The position numbers and the translations under genes were made by a program. The notes under the pieces are model-generated. The model made no database searches, was not told where the DNA came from, and saw nothing but the letters and a program-made list of their open reading frames with translations. From CAYJIX01 sp964370375 (GTDB lineage Bacteria > Desulfobacterota > Desulfovibrionia > Desulfovibrionales > Desulfovibrionaceae): 7,099 nucleotides of DNA. Shown here piece after piece: positions 1 to 7,059 of this stretch. The DNA lies in NCBI GenBank assembly GCA_964370375.1, contig CAYJIX010000089.1, positions 1-7,099 on the forward strand, given 5' to 3'. Each line of letters starts with the position of its first letter. Position 1 is the first letter of the stretch.

Positions 1-3000
1 AATATTAAAGGTCTTGATGGTCAGGGTGTTATCGGTAGTACAAGCTTCGCTATAAGCGGAAACTTCATCAATAACAGCGGTATCTTCAACCTCACGGCCG
101 GTAATGCGACAGTTGATGGTGCCGGTGGTCATGCTATATTCAGTGTTGGTGGAACATTCACCTTTGCAGATGACATTACTCTTACAGGCGGTGATGCCCT
201 TGGTGGTAATGACGGTGGTTCGGTGAGCATGGTCTTGGCCAATGCCGACTTGGGTAATGTTGACATCACTTCCGGTACTAATGCCACTGTCGGCGGAACC
301 GGTATTGGCGGTGTTGGCAACTTTATTTTAAGCAGTGGCAGCGTGGCTGATGTAACGCTCATGAATACATTTGTTGGTCAAGGTTCTGTTGCATTTACAG
401 TGTATAGCGGTGCAGTGACTGCCAATAGCATAAGCCTTGATGCTGTTAGCGGTGCCCGTAATTCCAACCTGCAAGTTGTGGACGGCGGTGTTTTAAACGT
501 GACTGCTTTAGACGCTTCTGCCGGCAGTATTGGCATTTACAGCAGTGACCTTTTAGTTAGCGAAACCTACATCGATACAGCTGAAACATTAGTGACTATT
601 GATACAAGTCAACCAGTGGGTAGAAGCCAAACAAGTGGAAGTCAGGCACTTTTTGACCTTTCAAAGGCAAATATAAGCAGCTTAAATGGTAAATATACTA
701 TTGACGCTGGCGGTACGTTACAAATGGCTACGCTCAATATCGACTCTGCTAACTTAGTAAGCGGTGCTGCAAGTGCCGGTCAGCTTGCCTTTGATGGCGG
801 CTCATTGGTCACTGAAACCTTGAACTTGACTGATGTCAGTGCAGCAAGTTTGGACAATGGCATCATTGTGACGCAATCTTTAGACACTGCCAATGACGTT
901 GGTGTGACTGTAAACACGAACGTGACCTTCTCTGGTGGTGGTACTATTGGTACTGCCGTAACCACCGGTACAAACTCCATAATCATCGGCGCTGTTGATG
1001 GCGTTGATGGCGGCGAAACTCTTGCCACTACCACTACGCTTGGCAATGGCATGGCCTTAAATATCAACAAGAATGCCGGCCTTTTGGTACGCGAAGGTCA
1101 TGCCTTGGATACCACGCAAGGAACGCTGAAAATTGTTGCCGGTGGGTTTGCTGCTAGCGGTACAGGGCAATTGGTGGCAAACCAAGTTGACTTTGGTACG
1201 TTTAACCTTGATGCCAGCACTTTAAGTGGGCTCATTGATACATCCTCAGCCAATGTACAAGATTTATACTTTGGCGACTTGGTCATTAGCGGCCTCACAG
1301 GCACCATGAGTCAAGAAGCCTATGAAAGCTTCTTGATTGACGGTAGCAACGCCCTTATCCTTGACGGCGAAGCCACCCTTAAGTTTGATGGTGTCAGCGT
1401 TGCCTATGCTGACGACACAGAAATTGGCGATCTTGCTGCCGGTACCAATGCCGAAGATCAGACCTTTAAGACGGGTGCGCCTACAACAGGTACCACCGTT
1501 GACGTGAACAATGGCGGTAAAGTCACAGTGGGCGGTCTGGAGCAAACAGACCCCAACAATCCTGTGGACTTGAACATCAAAACAGGCACCACCCTTGTGA
1601 CCACAGGCCAAGGTGAAGCCCAAGGTAATGCCTTTGACGGTTCTGTGAACGTGGAAAGTGGTGCCGGATTTAATACTGGTGTTGCCGGCGGTCAATATGT
1701 TGCCAAGCTTAACGGTGATGTGACTCTAGAGAGTGAGTCTTTTGCCGGAGCCGGCGATGGCGGTAAATACACAGCCGTTGGTGATACAGAAATAGTCGGC
1801 GATATTGTTGCCGGTGGTACCGGCGGCGGTCAAGCAGTGGAAGTGGAAAGCGGCGCAAACTTAACTGTGGGCGGTGACGTGAACCTGCCTAACGGCAGTA
1901 TGACTGTACAGCAGGGCGGTAGTGCTGTTGCCACCGATGTAACTGTTAATACCTTGTATGTTGGTGATGCCGGTGCTACTGACCAAACTGGCAGTCTCAC
2001 AGTGAAGAATTTGACTGCCAATAGCGGTCAGATTGCAAAGGGTGCTGTAACTGTTACAGGTACAGCAAGTCTTGGTGACTTTACCGTGGGTTCCCCTGCT
2101 AGCCAAGGTTTGTACAGCGCAAATGAAACCATCATAAGCGGTATCTTTGGAGCTGACCCAGCTTGGAATGCGGATCCTGCGCTCAATACCATGGATAAGG
2201 CCACACAGGCTGCCTTGGGTACAGTGATCTTTGATGCTGCTGCTACAGGTGATGTGGGTATGTATGTGGGCAGTCATTCCATGGTGGCCATTGGCACCAG
2301 CGACACAACTGCCTTTAGGCAAGACATACAACACCTTGTGGAAAAGGGTATTGTTTTTTGGGGTAATCCTGCTGACGATGTGAACAACACCTCTGCAGGC
2401 ATCGCTTTTTATGAAGGCTTAACCTTAACACCCAATGCCAGCCTTGTGGTGAATGGTGACTATGTGAATGTTGCCTCCATCACAAATCCTGCCGGTGTGT
2501 GGGAACTAAGCGACGGTACGCCTGTCACCTTTACGGCGAACACAGCTAGCTTTGCCGCCAATTCCTTAACGTTGATTGACGCCCCTGCGTTTTTTGCCAC
2601 TGACAGCGTGGCGCTGACTGCAGGTAGCGGTAGTGAGTTGACTGTGGATTTTGACGCAAAGCTCGTCATTGCAGGCGGTATGGGTGGTCAATACATCAAT
2701 GTGGCAGAAGGCTTTGATACCGCTAGCATTGGAAAAAATAGCACAACAGGTGAAACAGGTTGGACTGCCGACAACCTCTTCTCCGGCTCTTCACTCCTAG
2801 GTGTTGAAGTGGTGACGTCAACTGCAACAGGAATTCCATCGGCATATGCTGATTCAGATTTCCTCGTATATCTGTACTCCAAGGATGCGAATGTCATTTA
2901 TCCGGAACTTACCAACAGCATGGGTAATCATATCAACACCATGGTGGATGAAATCGGTACCAATGTGAACTCGCTCAACATGGGGCAACGTCTCATCTCT

Positions 3001-4107
3001 CGTTTAACCGACAATAGCGGTGCGTTTGGATATGGCTCTGAAAGAGCGACAGAAGTCGCTTCCATCATTGAAAGCTCTGCCCAAGTAGCACAAGTGGGTG
3101 CTGTTGGCAGAGTGACTATGGACGCGGCCATGTCTGCAGCAAATGCCAGCGTTGCCCGTAACACCTTCAGTGAGCTTGGCTCCAATGCCCAAAATGTGGC
3201 TGCAATGCATATGGATGCCAATGGCAATATCTCTGCAGGCTCGAAAGAAGATGGCATGAAAAATGGTGTTGGCCTATGGCTCATGCCGCTGTATACATGG
3301 AACAATGTCAACGGTTTTGAAGCCGGTAGCTTTGACCATGACTACACATCCGGTCTTGGCGGTATGGCCATTGGCGCAGACTACACCGTGAACAATATGT
3401 ACCGCTTTGGTGTAAACCTAAACGTAGGCGCAGGGTATGCCGATTCCACAGGCGATTTGAGCAAAACCGACAATGACTTCGACTTTTGGGGGCTTGGCGT
3501 GTACGGTGCCTTCTTTAAAAATAACCTTAACGTAGTGGCTGACCTTGGCTACTCTCAAACGCATAATGACCTTAACCAAAATGTTCCCGGTTCGCTTGGT
3601 ATGGGCAATAATAGCGTTGAGGTGGATGCCTCTGCTATCACCCTTGGTCTGACTTCTGAATACCTGATCAAAACCGATGCCGTAGATATCATCCCTCATG
3701 CAGGTGTGCGTTTTGTGAGCGTGACCACCGATGGCTATGATGTGAAAAATAGCGGGGGTACGGTGTTCAACGTGGAAAGCGAAACCCAAAACGTGTGGTC
3801 CTTCCCTGTGGGTGTTGTCTTCCAAAAAGAAATGACCATGGACAATGGCTGGTACTTTACGCCAAATCTTGACCTTGGCTTTGTTGCCGCAGCTGGCGAC
3901 CTTGACGCCCTATCTAAAGCTTCTATCCCGGGCGTATCAGGTGCTGCCGAACTTGAAATGCGCAATGTGGATGGCTTTGCTTTTAGCGGCGGACTTGGAA
4001 TTAACCTTGGTAACGATGTGATGACGTTTGGTGTCAATTATGACATTCAAGCTTCTGAACATGAAACAAGCCATATGATTTCCGGCACTTTCCGCTTTGA
4101 ATTTTAA
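1..4107 (+). CDS. Autotransporter (type Va secretion) C-terminal part: passenger plus beta-barrel; 5' end outside window
   Basis: The frame is open from base 1 and ends at TAA 4105-4107, so the real start lies upstream; the first ATG (223) is internal and has no ribosome binding site. The visible 1,368 residues contain no cysteine and are rich in Gly, Ala, Thr, Asn, Val and Asp. Roughly residues 1-960 look like a beta-solenoid passenger with short V-x-V/L...G rungs. Residues about 970-1085 are helix-prone (for example QRLISRLTDN, then an Ala/Ser/Met-rich stretch), fitting the linker that threads the pore. Residues about 1089-1368 (from GVGLWLMPLYTW) are an autotransporter barrel of about 280 residues, with alternating amphipathic strands and the terminal FRFEF whose last Phe is typical of BAM-inserted outer-membrane proteins. 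Known for the family: the barrel inserts in the outer membrane and exposes the passenger. No protease or lipase motif or cleavage site is recognisable, so passenger function is unknown; adhesion is only a guess. The gene ends with its own terminator. Confidence 0.9.
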   Translation, partial: NIKGLDGQGVIGSTSFAISGNFINNSGIFNLTAGNATVDGAGGHAIFSVGGTFTFADDITLTGGDALGGNDGGSVSMVLANADLGNVDITSGTNATVGGTGIGGVGNFILSSGSVADVTLMNTFVGQGSVAFTVYSGAVTANSISLDAVSGARNSNLQVVDGGVLNVTALDASAGSIGIYSSDLLVSETYIDTAETLVTIDTSQPVGRSQTSGSQALFDLSKANISSLNGKYTIDAGGTLQMATLNIDSANLVSGAASAGQLAFDGGSLVTETLNLTDVSAASLDNGIIVTQSLDTANDVGVTVNTNVTFSGGGTIGTAVTTGTNSIIIGAVDGVDGGETLATTTTLGNGMALNINKNAGLLVREGHALDTTQGTLKIVAGGFAASGTGQLVANQVDFGTFNLDASTLSGLIDTSSANVQDLYFGDLVISGLTGTMSQEAYESFLIDGSNALILDGEATLKFDGVSVAYADDTEIGDLAAGTNAEDQTFKTGAPTTGTTVDVNNGGKVTVGGLEQTDPNNPVDLNIKTGTTLVTTGQGEAQGNAFDGSVNVESGAGFNTGVAGGQYVAKLNGDVTLESESFAGAGDGGKYTAVGDTEIVGDIVAGGTGGGQAVEVESGANLTVGGDVNLPNGSMTVQQGGSAVATDVTVNTLYVGDAGATDQTGSLTVKNLTANSGQIAKGAVTVTGTASLGDFTVGSPASQGLYSANETIISGIFGADPAWNADPALNTMDKATQAALGTVIFDAAATGDVGMYVGSHSMVAIGTSDTTAFRQDIQHLVEKGIVFWGNPADDVNNTSAGIAFYEGLTLTPNASLVVNGDYVNVASITNPAGVWELSDGTPVTFTANTASFAANSLTLIDAPAFFATDSVALTAGSGSELTVDFDAKLVIAGGMGGQYINVAEGFDTASIGKNSTTGETGWTADNLFSGSSLLGVEVVTSTATGIPSAYADSDFLVYLYSKDANVIYPELTNSMGNHINTMVDEIGTNVNSLNMGQRLISRLTDNSGAFGYGSERATEVASIIESSAQVAQVGAVGRVTMDAAMSAANASVARNTFSELGSNAQNVAAMHMDANGNISAGSKEDGMKNGVGLWLMPLYTWNNVNGFEAGSFDHDYTSGLGGMAIGADYTVNNMYRFGVNLNVGAGYADSTGDLSKTDNDFDFWGLGVYGAFFKNNLNVVADLGYSQTHNDLNQNVPGSLGMGNNSVEVDASAITLGLTSEYLIKTDAVDIIPHAGVRFVSVTTDGYDVKNSGGTVFNVESETQNVWSFPVGVVFQKEMTMDNGWYFTPNLDLGFVAAAGDLDALSKASIPGVSGAAELEMRNVDGFAFSGGLGINLGNDVMTFGVNYDIQASEHETSHMISGTFRFEF
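1492..2094 (+). repeat. Degenerate solenoid-like repeats within the autotransporter passenger
   Basis: Residues about 498-698 of the visible protein can be laid out as roughly eight rungs, mostly 16-32 residues long. Rungs open with a short beta segment of the form x-V-x-V/L followed by a Gly-rich turn: TTVDVNNGG, VDLNIKTG, SVNVESGAG, DVTLESES, AVEVESGAN, SMTVQQGG, SLTVKNLT and AVTVTGTA. Two rungs are closely alike (VNVESGAG and VEVESGAN). The repeats are seen only at protein level; the DNA is not a clean tandem array. The pattern fits a right-handed beta-helix passenger, but rung boundaries were set by eye. Confidence 0.45.
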
Positions 4108-4152
4108 GCGATAGGTGTTGATTGTATTAGGATTCTTGCTTTAGAGAATCTG

Positions 4153-4190
4153 AAAACTGCCCCTTCATCATTGTATGAGGGGGCTTTTTT
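4153..4190 (+). terminator. Rho-independent terminator of the autotransporter gene
   Basis: Arms GCCCCTTCAT (4159-4168) and ATGAGGGGGC (4175-4184) form a 10-bp stem with one U-G wobble and a 6-base loop (4169-4174). The stem is followed directly by six Ts (4185-4190) and preceded by AAAA (4153-4156). It begins about 50 bases after the autotransporter stop codon. A weaker 6-bp hairpin (GATTCT 4131-4136 with AGAATC 4145-4150) lies between the stop and this terminator and may add 3'-end stability. Read on the other strand the hairpin is followed by AGTTTTC, so any reverse activity would be weak. Confidence 0.93.
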
Positions 4191-4320
4191 GTGGTGAGTA
4201 AAAAAATGTGTTTTGTCACAAAAGCATAGCAGTAACGCCATGAAAACATACGAGAACCTTTTATGGGTAGTGTTATCTTGTTTTGCGCCTTCATTTTTAT
4301 TCAATAGCAACACGTCTGAC

Positions 4321-4367
4321 AGGCCAGATAAGGGCCAGATAAGGGCCAGACAGGGACCAGATAGGGC
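4321..4367. repeat. Short degenerate tandem repeat, consensus about AGGGCCAGATA, cut by the gap
   Basis: Successive units are AGGCCAGATA (4321-4330), AGGGCCAGATA (4331-4341), AGGGCCAGAC (4342-4351), AGGGACCAGAT (4352-4362) and a partial AGGGC (4363-4367). Unit lengths alternate 10, 11, 10, 11, so the larger period is 21 bases. The array is directly interrupted by the run of Ns, so its copy number is unknown. Such arrays are a common cause of contig ends. Confidence 0.8.
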
Positions 4368-4467
4368 NNNNNNNNNNNNNNNNNNNNNNNNNNNNNNNNN
4401 NNNNNNNNNNNNNNNNNNNNNNNNNNNNNNNNNNNNNNNNNNNNNNNNNNNNNNNNNNNNNNNNNNN
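4368..4467. other. Assembly gap of exactly 100 Ns
   Basis: Bases 4368-4467 are all N. A run of exactly 100 is the usual placeholder for a gap of unknown size, so it probably does not measure real distance. The left flank is a tandem repeat, which explains why assembly failed here. Linkage of the autotransporter side to the purA side rests on scaffolding only. Any reading frame drawn across this stretch is meaningless. Confidence 0.97.
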
Positions 4468-4499
4468 CTAGCCTCATGCCTATGCCTGTCCTCATTGTC

Positions 4500-4528
4500 T
4501 TGACGTTATGGTTTTGTAAGGTTACGAT
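4500..4528 (+). promoter_or_regulatory. Predicted sigma70-type promoter for purA
   Basis: A -35 box TTGACG (4500-4505, five of six to consensus) is followed after exactly 17 bases by a -10 box TACGAT (4523-4528, four of six, keeping the conserved first T, A and last T). Transcription would start near 4534-4537, giving a leader of about 60 bases before the purA ATG. It is the only good promoter-like pair I found between the gap and purA. No PurR-like operator is recognisable nearby. Confidence 0.6.
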
Positions 4529-4582
4529 GTAGGCTTGTGTGTTACAAATGTCCCGATTTTAGATCATGTGCTTGTGCAGCAT

Positions 4583-4588
4583 GGGGAG
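4583..4588 (+). promoter_or_regulatory. Ribosome binding site of purA (decides the start)
   Basis: GGGGAG lies 6 bases upstream of ATG 4595. An in-frame TTG at 4535 would add 20 residues, but it lacks a Shine-Dalgarno sequence and falls at the predicted transcription start. The protein from 4595 begins MANVVIVGAQWGDEGKGK, which lines up with the family N-terminus. Confidence 0.8.
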
Positions 4589-4594
4589 CGTATT

Positions 4595-5878
4595 ATGGCA
4601 AATGTGGTGATTGTTGGTGCCCAATGGGGTGATGAAGGTAAGGGAAAGGTCGTTGATTTACTTGGCGGCGATATAGCCTATGTTGTGCGTTTTCAAGGTG
4701 GAAACAATGCAGGGCATACGGTTATTATCGGCGATAAAAAGTACGCTTTGCACCTTGTGCCTTCAGGAATTTTGCGTGAAAAAACCACGTGTCTGATCGG
4801 CAATGGGGTTGTGCTTGACCCCATGGTTTTTTTACAAGAAGTGGACAAATTGGCAGGGCAAGGCATTGATGTTTCCCCACGCCGTCTTAAAATCAGCGCA
4901 AAAACCCATTTGATCATGCCTTATCATGTGAGCTTGGACCAGGCCCGTGAGGCCGCCTTGCAACCTGATAAAAAAATCGGCACCACAGGGCGCGGTATTG
5001 GCCCGTGTTACGAGGATAAAGTGGCACGCGTGGGCATTCGTGCAGGCGATCTTGCCCTAGACGATGACGAGCTTCGCCATAAAATCACCTTGGCCTTGCG
5101 CGAAAAAAATATTCTTTTTGCCAATTTGTACGAAAAAGCCCCCCTTGATGTTGAAGAGATGCTGGCCCATGCCAAGTCATTAGCCGCGCGGATAAACCCC
5201 TATGTGGAAGACATTTCACGCCTTGTGGATGCGGCCTGCAATGCCGGGGAGCATGTGCTTTTTGAAGGCGCGCAAGGGGTACACCTTGACGTGGATCATG
5301 GCACCTATCCTTTTGTCACCTCATCCAATACCGTGGCAGGGGCAGCTGCTGCCGGCAGCGGTATCGGGCCCATGCGCTTTGATCGGATCATTGGCATTGC
5401 CAAAGCCTATGTAACCCGTGTGGGTTCAGGGCCTTTCCCCACAGAATTGCAGGATGATATCGGCGAATTTTTGCGCGAAAAAGGCGGCGAATACGGCGTC
5501 ACCACAGGCCGTCCGCGCCGTTGCGGCTGGGCAGACGCTCCTCTTTTGCGCACGAGCGTTCGCCTGAACAGCCTTACAGACATTGCCTTGACCAAGCTGG
5601 ACGTGTTTTCGGGCCTAGACGAGCTTAAAATCTGCACAGCCTATGATGTTGACGGCACCTTGTACGATTCTGTACCTGCCTGCAACAAGGCCTTTGCCCG
5701 TGCAAAGCCTGTGTACGAAACCATGCCAGGCTGGAACGCATCTCTTGATGGCTGCACGTCGTGGGAGTCGCTCCCCACAGAGGCCAAAAATTTTGTGCTG
5801 CGCCTTGAAGCCTTGGTGCAGGTACCCATGAGCATGGTGTCGGTGGGGCCAGAGCGTAACCAAACCATTGCACGATAA
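4595..5878 (+). CDS. purA: Adenylosuccinate synthetase
   Basis: Cytoplasmic enzyme of AMP synthesis: IMP + aspartate + GTP gives adenylosuccinate + GDP + phosphate; PurB then releases AMP. The product is 427 residues, close to E. coli PurA (about 432). Visible signatures are the P-loop-like GDEGKGK (12-18) with catalytic Asp13, GGNNAGHT (35-42) with Asn38 and catalytic His41, IGTTGRGIGP (128-137) followed by YEDKVAR with Arg145, FEGAQG (223-228) with Gln227, DHGTYPFVTSSNT (234-246) with Thr242, the TTGRPRRCGW loop (303-312) with Arg306, guanine-recognition TKLD (333-336), and YETMPGW (374-380). All expected substrate residues appear intact and there is no frameshift. ATG 4595 is chosen over TTG 4535 because of GGGGAG at 4583-4588 and homology. 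It is probably transcribed from the promoter at 4500-4528. The downstream mnmA begins 114 bases after the stop. Confidence 0.97.
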   Translation: MANVVIVGAQWGDEGKGKVVDLLGGDIAYVVRFQGGNNAGHTVIIGDKKYALHLVPSGILREKTTCLIGNGVVLDPMVFLQEVDKLAGQGIDVSPRRLKISAKTHLIMPYHVSLDQAREAALQPDKKIGTTGRGIGPCYEDKVARVGIRAGDLALDDDELRHKITLALREKNILFANLYEKAPLDVEEMLAHAKSLAARINPYVEDISRLVDAACNAGEHVLFEGAQGVHLDVDHGTYPFVTSSNTVAGAAAAGSGIGPMRFDRIIGIAKAYVTRVGSGPFPTELQDDIGEFLREKGGEYGVTTGRPRRCGWADAPLLRTSVRLNSLTDIALTKLDVFSGLDELKICTAYDVDGTLYDSVPACNKAFARAKPVYETMPGWNASLDGCTSWESLPTEAKNFVLRLEALVQVPMSMVSVGPERNQTIAR

Positions 5879-5898
5879 CAGGCTATACAAATCCTCTT

Positions 5899-5958
5899 CA
5901 TCGCCCTTTGGGATTGTGTCTGCACAAAGCAGTCTTTTTCCTCACCCAAGGGGCGATG
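5899..5958 (+). promoter_or_regulatory. Long inverted repeat with nested hairpins in the purA-mnmA spacer (possible attenuator or weak terminator)
   Basis: CATCGCCCTTTGGG (5899-5912) pairs with CCCAAGGGGCGATG (5945-5958) over 14 bp with a single U-G wobble, enclosing a 32-base loop. Inside the loop two small hairpins exclude each other: TTGTG (5914-5918) with CACAA (5923-5927), or CTGC (5920-5923) with GCAG (5929-5932), the latter followed by TCTTTTT (5933-5939). The outer stem is followed by CATCCTTTC rather than a U-tract, so it is not a textbook terminator. The arrangement starts about 20 bases after the purA stop and ends 34 bases before the mnmA ATG, so it would not mask the start codon. 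The structure is seen directly; a regulatory role is inference. It could simply stabilise or process the mRNA. Confidence 0.5.
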
Positions 5959-5992
5959 CATCCTTTCAACTTCAACAGCGGATACCAAGAGC

Positions 5993-7048
5993 ATGACCAT
6001 TGCCGTGGCAGTAAGTGGCGGAGCAGACAGTTTTTATGCTTTGGCCCATTTGCACGAACAAGGCGAGCGTGTTGTGGCCTTGCACGGGCTTTTTCAGCCT
6101 ACAGCTAAGGCACATAACGACGTCATAAACGGCTTGCAAACCTTTTGCCAGGCGCGCGATATTCCCTTTCATGTGCTAGACATGCGTGAAGAGTTTCAAA
6201 AAAATGTCATTGCCCCCTTTGTACAAGCCTATCAAAAAGGCCGCACTCCAAACCCCTGCGCCGTATGCAATGCTACGATCAAATTCGGTCTTTTTGCAGA
6301 AAAAGCCCTAAACCTTGGGGCTGAGCGTTTTGCCACAGGGCATTATGCCGCAACAGTGCAGCATCCGCGCTACGGTTTTGCCTTGCAACAAGGTATGGAC
6401 ACAGGCAAGGATCAAAGCTATTTTTTGGCCTTGGTTGCGCGGCAGCAGCTTACGAAAGCCTTGTTCCCCTTGGCAGGGGTGACAAAAACAGCCATTCGCG
6501 CCTGGCTTTTGGAGCGCGGTTATGCTGTGCCTGCCCCGAACGAAAGTCAGGAAATCTGCTTTGTGCCAAACGATGATTACCGCGCGTTTTTGCAAGCTCA
6601 GCACATAGCCTTGCCGCCTTCAGGGCCTATTGTTTTGCAAACACCTGAAGGCGTGCGCGTTTTGGGACAGCATGAAGGCTTGTGGCAGTATACAGAAGGG
6701 CAACGCCGTGGCCTTGGCGTATCATGGTCTGAACCTTTGTATGTGCTGGCTAAAGATTGCGCTAAAAATGCGCTTATTGTGGGCACAAAGCATGCGGCCT
6801 TGGGCACAACGCAAACAGCAGATCAGGTAAATATTTTAGTGGACTATGCCCTTTGGCCTTTACAATGTTTTGTGCGCGTGCGCTACCGTCAACGGCCGGA
6901 ACCTGCAAGGGTTCACTTTGACGGGCATAGGCTTATTGTAACCTTTGAAAACCCCACAATGCCCGGTGCTCCCGGGCAGGTGCTGGCTATATCAGATGAG
7001 GATGGGTATATTCTTGCTGGTGGGGTATTAACGTGTGCAGGCGGCTGA
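5993..7048 (+). CDS. mnmA: tRNA-uridine 2-sulfurtransferase (U34 thiolase)
   Basis: Cytoplasmic PP-loop ATPase that adenylates C2 of U34 in tRNAs for Lys, Glu and Gln and replaces the oxygen with sulfur (s2U34), supporting decoding of A/G-ending codons. The product is 351 residues. Visible are the PP-loop SGGADS (8-13, Asp12), GRTPNPCAVCN (83-93) with catalytic Cys92, ATGHYA (114-119), KDQSYFL (139-145), SQEICFV (185-191) with the second catalytic Cys189, and GQRRGLGV opening the C-terminal beta-barrel region. Compared with E. coli MnmA, the segment after the second strand reads ALHGLFQPT instead of the M-x-N-W motif, and position 89 is Cys where E. coli has Asp. ATG 5993 puts the PP-loop in the usual place. 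The Shine-Dalgarno is weak: GCGGA at 5978-5982, 10 bases away, or AAGAG directly abutting the ATG. It lies 114 bases downstream of purA, same strand and same reading frame, so cotranscription is likely. Confidence 0.94.
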   Translation: MTIAVAVSGGADSFYALAHLHEQGERVVALHGLFQPTAKAHNDVINGLQTFCQARDIPFHVLDMREEFQKNVIAPFVQAYQKGRTPNPCAVCNATIKFGLFAEKALNLGAERFATGHYAATVQHPRYGFALQQGMDTGKDQSYFLALVARQQLTKALFPLAGVTKTAIRAWLLERGYAVPAPNESQEICFVPNDDYRAFLQAQHIALPPSGPIVLQTPEGVRVLGQHEGLWQYTEGQRRGLGVSWSEPLYVLAKDCAKNALIVGTKHAALGTTQTADQVNILVDYALWPLQCFVRVRYRQRPEPARVHFDGHRLIVTFENPTMPGAPGQVLAISDEDGYILAGGVLTCAGG

Positions 7049-7059
7049 AAAGGGGCGAT

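Larger units (their letters stand above)
4191..4499. other. Intergenic region with assembly gap; no gene supported
   Basis: About 300 bases between the autotransporter terminator and the purA promoter. The left part is A/T-rich and contains a near-palindrome (4211-4223, TTTT-G-T-C-A-C-AAAA) and a short ATG-initiated frame from 4240 with no Shine-Dalgarno sequence, which runs into the gap. The middle is a short tandem repeat followed by 100 Ns. The right part (4468-4499) has a few GCCT-containing hexamer-like repeats. I see no RNA gene. Because of the Ns, the true length and content are unknown. Confidence 0.6.

Noticed and set aside
1264..2334. Reverse-strand frames of 143 and 157 codons opposite the autotransporter.
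   Set aside because: They lie wholly within the long, well-supported coding frame; their composition (His/Cys/Thr-rich) is what the complement of Gly/Ala/Thr-rich codons gives.
4207..4223. TGTG...TCACA near-palindrome resembling a CRP/FNR-type operator.
   Set aside because: The half-sites are separated by too few bases for the CRP consensus, and it lies after a terminator with no convincing promoter or gene to regulate.
4104..4313. Reverse-strand frame of 69 codons across the intergenic region.
   Set aside because: It runs through the strong terminator hairpin, has a low-complexity start, and resembles no known protein; best explained as a chance frame.
4240..4367. A short frame from ATG 4240 (MKTYENLLWVVLSCFAPS...) with a hydrophobic segment, continuing through the tandem repeat into the Ns.
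   Set aside because: There is no Shine-Dalgarno sequence before the ATG, the frame cannot be followed through the gap, and the charged tail is just the repeat read in one frame (21 bases is a multiple of three). A real truncated small protein cannot be excluded but is not supported.
5876..5995. purA and mnmA lie in the same reading frame, with only the purA TAA between them, suggesting readthrough or a fusion.
   Set aside because: A 38-codon stretch without a stop is not improbable by chance, both proteins have complete normal termini, and no recoding signal is seen; the spacer is better explained by its hairpin.
5641..6000. Reverse-strand frame of 119 codons over the end of purA and the spacer.
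   Set aside because: It overlaps conserved purA coding sequence and the spacer hairpin, shows no recognisable domain, and is a shadow frame.
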